NCBI GenBank assembly: GCA_024426085.1
Contig: CP087974.1
Coordinates: 2,480,001-2,544,000 of the forward strand
Reading direction: 5' to 3'
Source: Rhizobium sp. RCAM05350
GTDB lineage: Bacteria > Pseudomonadota > Alphaproteobacteria > Rhizobiales > Rhizobiaceae
Length of the DNA: 64,000 nucleotides
In this document: positions 28,900 to 41,797 of the stretch, one piece after another
Layout: the number at the start of each line of letters is the position of its first letter
Position numbering within the stretch: position 1 is the stretch's first letter
Notes under the pieces: model-generated
The model's input: only the letters and a program-made list of their open reading frames with translations
What the model was told of the DNA's origin: nothing
Databases searched by the model: none
Position numbers and translations under genes: made by a program

Positions 28900-30783
28900 A
28901 TGAGCAATGCCGCTGAAAAACCCGTCGAAAATCACGTCTTCGAAGCCGATGTCGCGCGCCTGCTGCACCTCATGGTGCATTCCGTCTATTCCGACAAGGA
29001 CGTGTTCCTGCGCGAGTTGATCTCCAACGCCGCCGATGCCTGCGAGAAACTGCGCTACGAGGCTATCAGCGCACCGGAACTGCTCGCCGACGATCCTACG
29101 CCGCGGATCACCCTGACGCTCAATGCCGACAGCAACACGCTCATCGTCGAAGACAACGGCATCGGCATGAGCCGTGACGACATGGTCGAGGCGCTCGGCA
29201 CCATCGCCCGCTCCGGCACCCGCGCCTTCATGGAGCGCGTCGAGGCCGCAAAGGCCGGCGAAGGCGCCCAGCTGATTGGCCAGTTCGGCGTCGGCTTCTA
29301 TTCCGCCTTCATGGTCGCCGACAAGGTCGATGTCGTCTCCCGCCACGCCGGCAGCGCCCATGCCTGGCTCTGGTCGTCCGACGGCAAGGGCAGCTACACC
29401 GTCTCCGAAGCCGATCTGACGGAGGCACCGGCACGCGGCACCCGCATCACGCTGCACCTGATGGATGACGCCAAGAGCTACACCTCGAAATGGAGTGTCC
29501 AGAAGATCGTCAAGGATCAGTCCGGCCACGTGCCGGTACCGATCGACCTCATCGAGAAACCCGGCGAGGAAGCGGAGCGTATCGGCGACGGCACGGCGCT
29601 CTGGACGAAGTCCCGCAGCGAGATCACCAAGGAAGAATACGCCGATTTCTATCGCGGCGTCTCTGGCCAGTATGATGAGCCGGCTTTGACCGTGCATTTC
29701 CGCGCCGAAGGCCGGCATGAATATACCGGCCTTGCCTTCGTGCCGGAGTCCAAGCCGATCGACATGTTCGATCCTTCGGCCAAGGGCCGCATGAAGCTCT
29801 ACGTCAAGCGCGTCTTCATCACCGACGACGCCGAGCTTCTGCCACGCTACCTGCGCTTCGTGCGCGGCCTTGTCGATACGTCCGACCTGCCGCTCAACGT
29901 CTCGCGCGAGATGATCCAGGAAAGCCCGATCCTTGCCGCCATCCGCAAGGGCCTGACCAGCCGCGTGCTAAGCGCCATCGAGAAACTTCAGGACAGCGAC
30001 AAGGACGCCTTTGCCAAGCTGTGGGACGCCTTTGGCGCCGTGCTGAAAGAGGGCATCTACGACGATTTCGAGCGCCGGGAGCAGTTGATCGCGCTGTCCG
30101 CTTCCGCACCACGACGTCTGACGAGGCCACCCGTTCGCTCGCCGACTACGTCAAGGACATGAAGGACGCGCAGGCGGCGATCTACTACCTGACGGGCGAC
30201 AATCTCGACCGGCTGAAGGCCTCGCCGCAGCTCGAAGGTTTTCGCGCACGCGGCATTGAAGTCCTGCTGCTGACCGATTCCGTCGACAGCTTCTGGGTCA
30301 CTGCTGCGCCTGATTTCGAAGGCAAGCCGTTCAAGTCGATCACCCAAGGGACTGCCGATCTCACCCAGGTGCCGACAGCCGACGGCGAAACGCCGGCAGC
30401 TCCGGAAACCTCCGAAGCCGTCACCGATTTCATCGCCTTTGCCAAGACGACACTCGGCGATGCAGTATCGGACGTGCGGGCATCCGACCGTCTGACGGAA
30501 AGCGCCGTCTGCCTGGTAGCGCCCGAACAGGGTTATGACCGCCAGCTGGAAAAACTGCTGCAGGGCTCCGGCAGGCTGGACATGATCGCCAAGCCGGTCC
30601 TCGAGATCAATCCCGGCCACGGTCTGATCTCGGCGCTGGCCTCCGGCGGCAGCGACGAATTCCGCGCCGATGCCGTCCAGCTCCTGCTCGACCAGGCCCG
30701 CGTCCTCGACGGCGACAAGCCGCAGGACCCGCGCCTTCGCAGAGCGCCTGTCGCGGCTGTTTGAGCGTGCCCTCAAGGGCTAA
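28900..30783 (+). CDS. htpG: Molecular chaperone HtpG (two indels)
   Basis: A bacterial Hsp90 of about 627 residues. The GHKL ATPase domain has LRELISNAADACEKLRYEA, DNGIGMSRDDM, GTIARSGT and GQFGVGFYSAFMVADKV. The middle domain includes YVKRVFITDDAELLPRYLRF and DTSDLPLNVSREMIQ, and the C-terminal dimerisation domain ends RLFERALKG. A C is missing near 30100 (RFRTTTSDEATRSL follows) and one is extra near 30730; they cancel, giving a stop at 30783. It follows fabI by about 100 bp in the same direction. Confidence 0.95.
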
Positions 30784-30798
30784 AAGGCTTGTGAGATT

Positions 30799-30823
30799 GG
30801 GTGGGCCGTCAGGCGGCCCACCA
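30799..30823. terminator. Hairpin between htpG and a convergent small gene
   Basis: GGTGGGCC pairs with GGCCCACC over a 7-base loop between and overlapping the convergent stops. The T-run is poor, so termination is probable but not certain. Confidence 0.5.
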
Positions 30824-31049
30824 GACTACCAGCAATATGACGAGGACCACGGCGGCGAAAATGCCGAACATCGTCATCTGCTTGCGGGTATGGCCGAGAG
30901 CCGCAGGATCAACGGGCGCGCGGCCGGTCTGGAAGGCCAGGGGGTACCTCCGAGGCACCACTCTTGCCTTCTCCGCTCTTAATATCCTTGACGATGACTT
31001 CAGCGACGCCCTCGGTGACGGGCGGGCGGTGTCCAGATCCAGGAAGCAT
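30809..31049 (-). CDS. Small single-span membrane protein (one indel)
   Basis: The last 45 residues, FQTGRAPVDPAALGHTRKQM followed by a membrane helix TMFGIFAAVVLVILLVVWWA, are clearly coding. Upstream, GVAEVIVKDIKSGEGKSGAS joins in another frame if one C is removed from the CCCCC run near 30950. The ATG at 31049, with GGAG seven bases before it, gives a protein of 79 residues. It lies between htpG (convergent) and the methyltransferase gene. No family recognised. The C-terminal tail-anchor layout is seen; function is unknown. Confidence 0.5.
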
Positions 31050-31143
31050 CGGCATACTCCACTTGCGCGCCGATATGGACGCGGCTGCGAATGCCTGAGC
31101 GTGTACCCGTTTCGTCAAGAAAGCAATTGCAAAAGCAAGCGCC

Positions 31144-32159
31144 TCAGCGCTTGCCCCAGAGTACCTTGAACCGCGCATTGCGGCAGGTCTCGCCCCATTC
31201 CTTGAAGGTCTCGGGCATCACCGTCTCGTAGGGCAGGCCGCGATTGGCGACGAGCATCAGCCGCCCGCCGATCTTCAGCGCCTTTGCGGCCGCCTTGATC
31301 ATTGCGGCGCCCAGCGCCGGATCGGCAGCCTGCGTCTCGTGGAACGGCGGGTTCATGACGATCAGGTCGTATTTGTCGCGGGTTTCTTCCGATGTCAGGT
31401 CCTGCCAGAAGAAGCGGGTGGGTACATTCGGGCAATTGGCCTTCAGGTTTGTCCGGGCAGCTTCCAGCGAATGATAATCGGCCTCGAACAGGTCGATACC
31501 CTTCAGGTTCGGAGCCTTCTCGGCCAGCATCACCGACAGATAGCCCCAGCCGGCGCCGAAATCGGCGGCATGGCCCTTGAAATCGTCGGGAAGGCGCGAA
31601 GCCAAAGTTCGGAGCCGGCGTCGATGCGCTCATGCGAGAACATGCCGGGCGCTGCATCGAAGCGGCCTTCGACGCGAACCGGTTTTTTGGAGAACTTGGC
31701 AATGACGTCGCTGGCGTCTTCCGGACGGCCGAACCAGAAGGCGATACCATGGTATTTCGGCAGGCTGTCGCCACCCCAGCCGAGCTGGTTGACGCGCTTG
31801 CGCAGCGACTGGATGCCATCATCCTTGCCGCCGGCGACAACGATCAGGCCACCGACCTTGACGCGCTTCAGCGCTTCGGCGATCCGGTCCTCGTTCTCGC
31901 CCTTGTGCTTGCCGCAGAGGATCAGGGCGGCATCATAGTCCTCGCCCTCGATCAACGGCGTCACGGACGCCTTGGCGGCTTCCAGAGCCTTGTAGAGCGG
32001 CTTTGATGCCTGCACGGCGGCAATCGAGCCGGCGAACTCCGCCGATAGCCGGTAGCCTGCCTCGGCGCCGAGAAACAGCACACGCTCGCCTTCGCCGGGT
32101 GCCGGAACAACGCCGGTCTCGAAAGGATGGAAAAGGGTCTTCAGCGTGTCGCGGCTCAT
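31144..32159 (-). CDS. RsmC-like class I methyltransferase (one indel)
   Basis: An S-adenosylmethionine-dependent methyltransferase of about 338 residues in two halves, as in RsmC, which methylates G1207 of 16S rRNA. The N-terminal half (SRDTLKTLFHPFETG, VVVAGGKDDGIQSLRKRV) is the degenerate domain. The C-terminal half has the cofactor loop AADFGAGWGYLSVML, LFEADYHSLEAARTNL and the base-methylation motif IVMNPPFHE. A T is missing near 31607. The ATG at 32159 fits. RNA as target follows from the NPPF motif and family; the exact nucleotide is not established. Confidence 0.85.
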
Positions 32160-32278
32160 GGTCGAGGTCCTCAAGCTTGCCCGGGAAAATGGGAACCGAT
32201 TTTCCCAAGGAGACAAGCGATAACGAAGGGAGCTACGGCCCGTCTGGTTCAAACAGACCATCGCTGGAATAATAGAAA

Positions 32279-32305
32279 GGGCGCGGAACGATCTGCTCCG
32301 CGCCC
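32279..32305 (-). terminator. Intrinsic terminator after pnp
   Basis: The stem GGGCGCGGA/TCCGCGCCC lies 25 bases beyond the pnp stop and is followed on the minus strand by TTTCTATTATT. Confidence 0.8.
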
Positions 32306-32329
32306 GTAGTCTCTCAAACGGCCGAGCGC

Positions 32330-34462
<2,133 letters not shown>

Positions 34463-34782
34463 GTTTTGTCCTTCGTGTGCGGCAATGCCGCGCCGCAGCC
34501 AGTGTGGCGCGGGCGGCAGTGTTTCCGCTGATATGACACATCACGGGCAAGACAGCGGGAGGCTTCCAAATTCGGCTGGCGCTCGTTCCGCTCCCTGCAA
34601 CTTGATGCTGCGGGTGCGTGGAAAACGCGCAAGCGCCGAAGCATCCTGCAATCCTGCCCCATGACAGGTCATCGGTTGGTTCCGCAGAGCCGGCCCATCC
34701 GGTCTGCTAGGGTGTCCGCTTCCAGGGCGCCGTTTCGGCCTTGCTGGAGACGCAAACGCGGGAATTACCCCGCAAAAAACAA
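34463..34782. other. pnp leader region, 320 bp
   Basis: No gene seen. In relatives pnp mRNA is autoregulated through its leader, often after RNase III cleavage; GC-rich inverted segments occur here (for example around 34480-34520) but I could not define a single convincing structure. Confidence 0.4.
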
Positions 34783-34816
34783 ACCGGCGGGCCCCTTGGT
34801 GAAGGGTCCCGCCGGT
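34783..34816 (-). terminator. Intrinsic terminator after rpsO
   Basis: A long stem ACCGGCGGG-CCCTT paired with AAGGG-CCCGCCGGT is followed on the minus strand by TTGTTTTTTG. It lies directly after the rpsO stop and would allow separate control of pnp. Confidence 0.85.
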
Positions 34817-34823
34817 GTAAGGC

Positions 34824-35093
34824 TTAGCGGCGAATGCCGAGAGCAGTAATCAGCTTGGTGTACCGTGCCTCTTCCTTGCCCTTGACATAGTCAAGAAGCG
34901 AACGGCGGGTGGAAACCATTGCCAGAAGGCCACGACGCGAGTGGTTGTCCTTCTTGTGACCCTTGAAGTGTTCGGTCAGATTGTTGATCCGCTCGGTGAG
35001 GATCGCAACCTGGACTTCCGGGGAACCGGTGTCGCCTTCGACGGTTGCATATTCCTTGATAAGCGCAGCCTTGCGCTCTGCAGTGATCGACAT
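34824..35093 (-). CDS. rpsO: 30S ribosomal protein S15
   Basis: An 89-residue primary rRNA-binding protein of the 30S platform. [60 protein letters not shown] and [20 protein letters not shown] are all canonical. The frame is intact. It is followed by a strong terminator and then pnp. The usual upstream partner truB is 2.4 kb away because two unrelated genes lie between. Confidence 0.97.
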   Translation of the reverse strand: MSITAERKAALIKEYATVEGDTGSPEVQVAILTERINNLTEHFKGHKKDNHSRRGLLAMVSTRRSLLDYVKGKEEARYTKLITALGIRR

Positions 35094-35204
35094 CGTGTGA
35101 TCCTTTCAATGTTAGGATTTCGGGTCGCCAGCAGCCGGGATGTCGTCTAGCTGCGGCCATGAAGGCAAAAGTCCGCAGAGAGCGGGGTCTGATGCTGGCG
35201 CTGC

Positions 35205-35606
35205 CTATAAACCATCCGGCATTAAAAAGAAAGAGGGCGGATAAAGGCGCCGCAATAGCTTAAGCGCTATCATTGCGGCGGGGTGCGCTGGGTGCATCGG
35301 GGCAGATTTTCTGTTGTCACCGACCACCGCGCAATCGAGATAGCCGGCGAAGACCCAGCCGAGCACGTCGCCATGAGCGGCGACCTTCGCCCATCGCCTG
35401 CTGCCAAGCGAGCGCTCTTCGAGAATCTCGACGGTCATGCCGTTATCGAGCACGCTGACGATGTGCCCTTGAGGCTTCGAGCGCACGTTCAGCGGCGTTC
35501 CGGTGGGGTCGGCGACCACGCAATCCGCGCCAAAGGCTGCGCCTGCGCTACCGGTAAGAACAGTTGCAGTGAGAAAGGCGGCCATCCCAAGGCTTCTTCG
35601 CGACAT
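35205..35606 (-). CDS. Secreted SH3-domain protein
   Basis: A protein of 133 residues with a signal peptide (MSRRSLGMAAFLTATVLTGS, cleavage near AAFGAD) and one bacterial SH3 domain: ADPTGTPLNVRSKPQGHIVS, VLDNGMTVEILEERS and WAKVAAHGDVLGWVFAGYLD. Such domains often bind cell wall. GGAGGGAG precedes the ATG at 35606. The last 30 residues (KLLRRLYPPSFFLMPDGL) look less conserved and may come from an unseen indel after the domain. It lies between rpsO and the histidine kinase gene. Confidence 0.75.
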   Translation of the reverse strand: MSRRSLGMAAFLTATVLTGSAGAAFGADCVVADPTGTPLNVRSKPQGHIVSVLDNGMTVEILEERSLGSRRWAKVAAHGDVLGWVFAGYLDCAVVGDNRKSAPMHPAHPAAMIALKLLRRLYPPSFFLMPDGL

Positions 35607-35651
35607 CGACACTCCCTCCAACCCGGGTAAACCGTAATGTGGAAAATGCGC

Positions 35652-37296
35652 CTACGGGTGAACCGAAAGATTGGCGCTTAGCTTTTCATCCGGGATTTTG
35701 ACGCGCCACTCGATCCCGTCGTCGTGCATGACCCGCTCCAGTTTCGCATCCAGCGCCATGCCGAGCATGCGCTCCAGCACCATGGTGCCGAAGCCCTTGC
35801 GCACGGTGCCGGTCGCATCCGGATCGATATCGGCGCCCTTTTCTCTCCAGACGAAGAGAAACGTGCCATCGGAGACAGACCATTGCAGGTCGATCATACC
35901 GCTACCATTGGCAAGCGCCCCATATTTCGTCGCATTGGTGGCAAGTTCGTGCAGGGCCATGCCGAGCGTCTGCGATACCTGCGCATCCAGCCGCACCGGC
36001 GGCCCCGACAGATGAACGCGCTTCGGATCGTCGGGCGTGAACGGCTGCAACTGGTTCTGCGCCAGCTCGTGAAAATCGACGCCCTGCGCGGCATTGGCAA
36101 TCATCAGATCGGTCGAGCGGGCAAGGCCGGCGATGCGCTTGCAGGAAGGTCTCGGCGAAATCCACCCGGCTTTCCGCCGCATTGAGCGACTGGTTGAGCA
36201 TTGACTGGATGACGGTGAGCTGGTTCTTCGACCGGTGCGCCACCTCGCGCATCAGGAAGCGGATCTCGTTTTCCGCCTTTCTGCGCGCCTGCGCCGCTTC
36301 GGCCAAAGCCGCCGATACGGTTTCGATTTCGGCGATCATGTGCTTGCGCGCGGCGATCGGCCTGCCTGCCCCCAGCAGATGCGCATCACGGGCCAGTACC
36401 TTGACGCCCTGCGTCAGAAGGCCGGCGATGGTGGCGGATCCGGCGACGGCTATGCCGGCAAACAGAAGCCCGCCCAGCGACAGCCATAGATAAGACCAGA
36501 GCGCGGGAGCATCGACGTCAGCGCTCTTCGCCCACGCGACGATCTTCCAACCGGTGAGCACCGAAAATTCCGTGACCGTCCGGTATTCCACCCCGTCATG
36601 AACAGCATCACCGACGCCGACACGCAAGGCCGGAACGATCTCCATGAAAAACGGCTTGCCGACCGCCAGCGCTGGATCGGACGAGGCGATCACATTCCCG
36701 GCGCCATCCAGCAGCGCTGCGCTCCAGCCGGGCGACAACACATCCCGGTTGACCGCCTTCAGCATACTCTCGGCGTTCTGGGTCAGGGTCAGCAGGTAGT
36801 CGCCATTGCCGAGCGGCGTGGTGATCGGAAGGTAGACGTTGAACACCCATCGTTTTGCCGTCTGGCCGAAAAAGACATTCGAAACCAACGGCCCGCCATT
36901 TCGGAAGGCCTGGTCGATGGAGGTTGGGTCAGATGCCTTCGCCAGCGGGCTTCCGAACGGTACCCGCGTATTGAAAAGCTGATTGTGGGCGCGGTCGATC
37001 ACCAGCAGGTTCAGATCCGTGTCTGCAAGCGATGAACGGGCGCGCTCGTAGAATTGTTCGAGATTCTTGTTATCGATCGTGCTCGCCGTGGACAGCACCT
37101 TGAGCGTTGTCAACATGCCGTCGATCTCGCGCTCCACCACGCGTGTGACCGACCCCGTCGAGCCCTTGAGCAGCGCGGTGACCACGCGCTCCTGCTCGTC
37201 GGTGCTGCGCTTCAGAATGATCATCGAAAACACGAAGGATGGAATAATGGCGACGAGCAGCAGCACCGTCAGATAAAATGACAGCGGACGTCTCAA
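35652..37296 (-). CDS. HWE-family sensor histidine kinase (one indel)
   Basis: A membrane sensor kinase of about 547 residues. An N-terminal helix (FYLTVLLLVAIIPSFVFSMI) is followed by a periplasmic double-Cache-like sensor region, a second helix near residue 270 (LSLGGLLFAGIAVAGSATIA) and a HAMP-like linker. The kinase core shows the HWE features: phosphoacceptor EVAHRSKNQLTVIQSMLNQS, N-box HELATNATKYGALANGSG and the WRE motif in FVWREKGA. An extra G near 36138 shifts the frame. The start is a TTG at 37296 and is uncertain. No response regulator is adjacent. Many alphaproteobacterial HWE kinases feed the general stress response, which is only a suggestion here. Confidence 0.87.
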
Positions 37297-37539
37297 TCGT
37301 GAACGCAGAAGCGCCCTTAAGGGGGCACGCGGCGCACTCTTTTATCCAGTCCGTCGCTCAAGCGTCCATCACCCAAAGCCCCATAGCTGAAGATCGGCAA
37401 TGGGCCGATTCCGCTTCACGCCACGCGCGAACCATCCCGAAGATGTTCATGAATCCCTGCACAGACCGGAACATGCGCCAGCGATTTCAGGAAGGCAACC
37501 GATGCCATGCGGTGAAATTTATGAACGGCTATCCGGGCT

Positions 37540-38475
37540 TCAACCGGTGACGAAGACGCGCTTCGGCCGGAATTCGCCTTCGCCGATCTCGCCGATGGCA
37601 ACCAGCTTGCCGCGCGAAGTCGCATAGGCTTCCGGTTCTGCGGTTGGCGCATCGCGGCCGCGCAGGATGATCGGATTGCCCATTTTCAGGCGATGGGCCT
37701 GGTCTTCGGAAATCGCGATATGCGGCAGGTTCGACAGCGCTTCGCCGGTATCGATCAGAAAGGCATCGAGCGCTTCCAGACGTTCCTCGTCGCTTTCGAT
37801 CTTCTCCAGCGCAACGAGTTCGGCAAGCGGCACCATGGCCTCTTCCGCAAACGGAGCGACGAAACTGCGGCGCAGCGAGGCGATATGACCGAAGCAGCCG
37901 AGGTCACGGCCGAAATCGCGCGCCAGCGAGCGCACATAGGTGCCCTTGCCGCATTCGATCTCGAAATGCGCGAGATTTGGCGTGCAGCCGAGCAGCGACA
38001 AACGGAACACTTCGACTTCGCGGGCGGGGATATCGACGGTCTCGCCTTCACGGGCCAGATCGTAGGCGCGGTTGCCGTCGATCTTGATCGCCGAAAACTG
38101 CGGTGGCACCTGGCTGATCACGCCGGTATATTTCGGTAGAAGCGCACGGATGTCTTCTTCGGACGGACGGGCGTCGGATGACTGCGTCACCTCACCTTCG
38201 AGATCGTCGGTCGAGCGTTCTTCACCCCAGGCGACGGCGAACTCATGGATCTTGCGGCCGTCCATGACATAGGGGACAGTCTTCGTCGCATCGCCCAGCG
38301 CGATCGGCAGCATCCCTGACGCCAGCGGATCGAGTGTACCGGCATGACCAGCCTTCTGCGCCTTGAACAGCCACTTGATCTTCGACACGGCCTCGGTCGA
38401 GCCGAAATCCAGCGGCTTGTCGAGGATCAGCCAGCCGGAAATCGGACGGCCCTTGGGCTTGCGGGGTTTTGACAT
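37540..38475 (-). CDS. truB: tRNA pseudouridine55 synthase
   Basis: Makes pseudouridine 55 in the T loop of tRNAs. The 311-residue protein has [20 protein letters not shown], the catalytic Asp49 in [20 protein letters not shown] and [20 protein letters not shown]; a C-terminal part follows. The frame is intact. Its start overlaps the end of the small unknown gene upstream, and rbfA precedes that, so rbfA-unknown-truB form one leftward operon. It lies 243 bp before the kinase gene. Confidence 0.95.
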   Translation of the reverse strand: MSKPRKPKGRPISGWLILDKPLDFGSTEAVSKIKWLFKAQKAGHAGTLDPLASGMLPIALGDATKTVPYVMDGRKIHEFAVAWGEERSTDDLEGEVTQSSDARPSEEDIRALLPKYTGVISQVPPQFSAIKIDGNRAYDLAREGETVDIPAREVEVFRLSLLGCTPNLAHFEIECGKGTYVRSLARDFGRDLGCFGHIASLRRSFVAPFAEEAMVPLAELVALEKIESDEERLEALDAFLIDTGEALSNLPHIAISEDQAHRLKMGNPIILRGRDAPTAEPEAYATSRGKLVAIGEIGEGEFRPKRVFVTG

Positions 38476-38933
38476 GGTTCAGGCTCTTTTTTGCGGAACG
38501 TCGCTGCAGTCTTGGCAACGCTGCCATCCGGCATTTTCTGGCTGTTGCCTTTTTCAAATCCCAGGGCGTAAAGCCGCTTGGCGATCAGGTATCCGGCAGC
38601 GATGGTGGCACCGTTGTCGATGCGGTAATCTTCGCCGAGGCTTTCGGCCAGCAAGGGTTCGATGGCGCCGAGCGGTGGCTTTCCGGATGCGGCGGCCTCA
38701 AGCAGCAGCTTTTCATTGTAAGGCGAACAGACGATGGCTTCGAGCGCCTTCATCTCGCGGTCGCCATGGGCGATGTCCTTGCCGTGGCGAAACGGCAGGC
38801 CGGAGGTGACTATCATTTCGACGAGCCGGACAGAATCAGCATTGTCGAACCGCGCCAGTCCGTTGCGATAGAATGTCTGGCGCTGGTCGAACGTCCAGGC
38901 GTTGAGTTCGTCCAGGGTGATATGCTTTGCCAT
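38427..38933 (-). CDS. Unknown protein between rbfA and truB
   Basis: A protein of about 150-168 residues with [20 protein letters not shown] at the start, [20 protein letters not shown], and [20 protein letters not shown]. It is hydrophilic, without membrane spans or a signal. I do not recognise a family. The ATG at 38933 follows GGGG. The frame runs 49 bases into truB; a missing A in the run near 38489 would instead end it at a TGA just before the truB ATG, which is more natural. The position in the rbfA-truB operon suggests a link to translation, nothing more. Confidence 0.65.
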   Translation of the reverse strand: MAKHITLDELNAWTFDQRQTFYRNGLARFDNADSVRLVEMIVTSGLPFRHGKDIAHGDREMKALEAIVCSPYNEKLLLEAAASGKPPLGAIEPLLAESLGEDYRIDNGATIAAGYLIAKRLYALGFEKGNSQKMPDGSVAKTAATFRKKEPEPCQNPASPRAVRFPAG

Positions 38934-38963
38934 CACGCCCCGTTTTTGTCTTCCGGGCCGTCT

Positions 38964-39350
38964 TCATCCTTCAGGTCGCACGACTTCGGGAGATCGCAGA
39001 AGCTCATCGATCTTCTTGTAGTTATCGAAGCTGGTATCGTCCTTGAAGCGGACTTCCGGCATGTATTTCAGCTGCCGGATATGCGGGGTCAAACGGCCAC
39101 GAATATATTTGGCGTGGCGGTTCAACGCCTCGATGACATTGGCATGATCGGCAACGCCGAGCGGCGTCACGAAGGCAGTCGCAACCCGCAGGTCGGTCGA
39201 CATGCGGACTTCCGAAATCGAGATCACCGTCGTCTCGAGCAACGGATCGCGCACTTCGCCGCGCTGCAGCACCTGTGTCAGGCCTGCACGTACCTGTTCG
39301 CCGACCCTCAGCATGCGCTGCGAGGGGGCAGAGGATGTTACTTTACTCAT
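38964..39350 (-). CDS. rbfA: 30S ribosome-binding factor A
   Basis: A KH-fold factor for late 30S maturation and 16S rRNA 5' end processing. The 128-residue protein starts [20 protein letters not shown] and has [40 protein letters not shown] and [20 protein letters not shown], all family features. The ATG at 39350 is preceded by GGAAAAACC. The frame is intact. It is first in the leftward rbfA-unknown-truB operon. Confidence 0.93.
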   Translation of the reverse strand: MSKVTSSAPSQRMLRVGEQVRAGLTQVLQRGEVRDPLLETTVISISEVRMSTDLRVATAFVTPLGVADHANVIEALNRHAKYIRGRLTPHIRQLKYMPEVRFKDDTSFDNYKKIDELLRSPEVVRPEG

Positions 39351-39538
39351 GGTTTTTCCGCTGTCTGGCGTTTCAATGAACGCGACCAAGGCGGTCCAAT
39401 GCTACTTTCAGGCCAAAAGGTCAAGGCTTTCCGGTCATTCAGGCGTGCGCGCCAGCGCTGAAATAGGCCGGCAGCCCCCTTGAAAGCGGGCACGCGGCGT
39501 GGTCAACCTGATCGAAACTGCGAGCAGGTGGAGACAGG

Positions 39539-40290
39539 ATGCGGGTTCTGGTGGTTGAAAACATGGCGCATTCCGACCTTGGGCTGGTCGGCGTGGCGCT
39601 TCAGGAAGCCGGCGCCGAGATCGATCTGCGCCAACCCTTCACTGGTCAGGCTCTGCCAGGCGACGTCCGCGGACATGACGCTCTCGTTGTGCTTGGTGGC
39701 GAACAAAGCGCCGTCGACGACCATATCCACCCCTACCTGCCGGAGCTTGCCCGCTTGATGCGCGCCTTTGGCGATGCCGGCAAGTCGGTGCTCGGCATCT
39801 GCCTCGGCAGCCAGCTTCTGGCCCGGGCGCACGGAGGCGACAATCTTCTCGGCCGCACCCGCGAATTCGGCTGGCACGGCGTCGAGCTGACGGATGAAGG
39901 CAAGCGCGACCCAGTGCTCAGCGCCGCAGGCTCTGCCTTCAAAAGCTTCGAATGGCATTCCGACAGTTTCACCATTCCCCCGACGCCGTTCACCTCGCGA
40001 GCAACCCCGCAGTCGCCAACCAGGCCTTCCGCATCGGCCGCGCCGCCTATGGCATGCAGTTTCATTTCGAGGCGGGGACACGCGTTGTCGAGGGCTGGAA
40101 CCGGACCTTCGAAGGGCCGATCAATCGTCTGGATCCGGACTGGCTGGAGCATTACCCGCAGCATGCCGCCCGGCATGCGGAACAGGCGGATGCAGCCGGA
40201 TTGGCGCTGGCCCGCGCCTGGGTGGCAACCATCCAGACCACTGAGGCCGTTGACGGCGGTAACTGGGAAATGGCCGGCGTGATCGCCTGA
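39539..40290 (+). CDS. Class I glutamine amidotransferase-like protein (one indel)
   Basis: A protein of about 250 residues with the GATase class I fold. The nucleophile Cys88 is in VLGICLGSQLLA, the oxyanion region is LVVLGGEQSA, and the His-x-Glu pair is in GMQFHFE, so the triad is complete. Such stand-alone proteins are often annotated as GMP synthase-like or gamma-glutamyl hydrolases of amines; the substrate is unknown. A C is missing from the run near 39980, joining FTIP to PDAVHLASNP. The start ATG is at 39539. It is divergent from rbfA. Confidence 0.83.
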
Positions 40291-40412
40291 CACATAAACG
40301 TGTTCCCCCATTTGCCGTGAAGGCCTGCGGTTCCTATCTACTACAATGGGATACACTGTTATAAGCGCAAGAAGTTTGCCCGGCTGAGGCAGACGGAGGA
40401 GCGGAGAAGCGC

Positions 40413-41172
40413 ATGACGATATTTTCCATCAGGCACAGGCGCCGGACTTCCCCGGCAATTGGCAATACCGGACAAAGCCCGGCGCTCGCCGCCGCCCTGC
40501 TTCCGGCCTTTGTGCTGGCAACATCGCTTGCCGCCGCCTCACCGGCAATTGCCGCCTATTGCAGCGGCACGCCGGAGCCGGGGCTGGACTGGAGCGAGTG
40601 CACCAAGAAGAACCTGATGCTGCCCTCCAGCGAACTCGAAGGTGCCAACCTCTCAGGCACCGATTTTTCGCTGACCGACCTCAGCGGCTCGAACCTAGCA
40701 TCAGCCAACCTCGAAAAAGCCAATCTGGTACGCGTGGCTGGCCGGGGCCAGGGCTGAAAAGGCCAATTTCGCCCGCGTCGAGGCCTATCGGTCAAGCTTT
40801 GCCAATATTGCCGCCAACGGCGCTTCGTTTGCCGGCGCCGAACTGCAGCGCGCCGATTTCAGCGGTGCTGACCTCACCGGCGCCAATTTCGAAAAGGCGG
40901 AGGCCAGCCGTGTGATGTTCAAGGGGGCGGTGCTGACGGGTACACGCTTTGCGCTGGCCAACCTGTCGCGCGCCAATCTCAGCGGCGCGACCTTCGAAGG
41001 GCCGCTGGATTTCGATCAGGCCTTCATGTTCCTCACCCATATCGAGGGGCTGGATCTTTCGGCAGCCAAGGGTCTTGAACAGGCCCAGATCGAGCTTGCC
41101 TGCGGAGACAAGGAAACGAAGCTGCCGGAAGGGCTGACCACGCCCGCCGGATGGCCCTGCGCGTCGGACTGA
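40413..41172 (+). CDS. Exported pentapeptide-repeat protein (one indel)
   Basis: A protein of about 252 residues with a long signal peptide (cleavage near SPAIAAYC) and at least 15 pentapeptide repeats of the A(D/N)Lxx type: SELEGANLSGTDFSLTDLSG, then FAGAELQRADFSGADLTGAN, and LANLSRANLSGATF. These fold as a right-handed square helix. Two Cys lie near the mature N terminus (YCSGT, SECTKK) and two near the C terminus (ELACG, WPCASD), possibly capping disulfides in the periplasm. An extra base near 40736 changes the frame. Function unknown. GGAGGAG precedes the ATG at 40413. Confidence 0.82.
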
Positions 41173-41287
41173 GCCGGCTAATAAACTGCACATCGCATCC
41201 GCCCGACGACCTGTTACGATTGCAGAACGCACTGGACATGGTTGGCTCCTCCGCTACGTTGAAGCGTAAAAATGGGAGGAGCGGATC

Positions 41288-41743
41288 ATGAGCAAGCTGA
41301 ATGTCCCTCAGGAAGGTGGATGCCGTTGCGGCCAGGTGCGGCTGAAGATCAGCGCCTCACCGATCCTGACGATGGCCTGCCACTGCACCGGCTGCCAGAA
41401 AATGTCCTCCAGCGCCTATTCGCTGAGCGCCGCCATCCCGGCCGACGGTTTTGAAGTCATCGCCGGCGAACCGGTGATCGGCGGCCTGCACGGCGCGTCC
41501 CGCCACTATTTCTGCCCGCACTGCATGACCTGGATGTTCACCCGCCCCGAAGGCATGGACTGGTTCGTCAACCTGCGCCCGACCATGCTGGACGATTCAA
41601 GCGGCTTCGCCCCCTTCATCGAGACCTTCACCAGCGAGAAACTGCCCTTCGCCGCCACCGCGGCCGTGCATTCCTACGAGACCTTCCCGCCGATGGAAGC
41701 CTATGAAGGGCTGGTCCAGGAGTTTGCTGCGCAATCTGCTTAA
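41288..41743 (+). CDS. GFA/CENP-V family zinc protein
   Basis: A 151-residue protein of the glutathione-dependent formaldehyde-activating (GFA) fold. Zinc ligands are in GGCRCGQVRL, CHCTGCQKMSSSAYS and YFCPHCMTW. The archetype helps formaldehyde react with glutathione, but many members have no proven activity. GGGAGGAGCG precedes the ATG at 41288. The frame is intact. It is 1 kb from a glutathione-independent formaldehyde dehydrogenase gene, so a shared aldehyde-handling role is reasonable but unproven. Confidence 0.88.
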   Translation: MSKLNVPQEGGCRCGQVRLKISASPILTMACHCTGCQKMSSSAYSLSAAIPADGFEVIAGEPVIGGLHGASRHYFCPHCMTWMFTRPEGMDWFVNLRPTMLDDSSGFAPFIETFTSEKLPFAATAAVHSYETFPPMEAYEGLVQEFAAQSA

Positions 41744-41797
41744 CAAACGATTTGAGCCTGCCATCCCCTGCATTCTCCGGGATGGCAGGCATACAGC

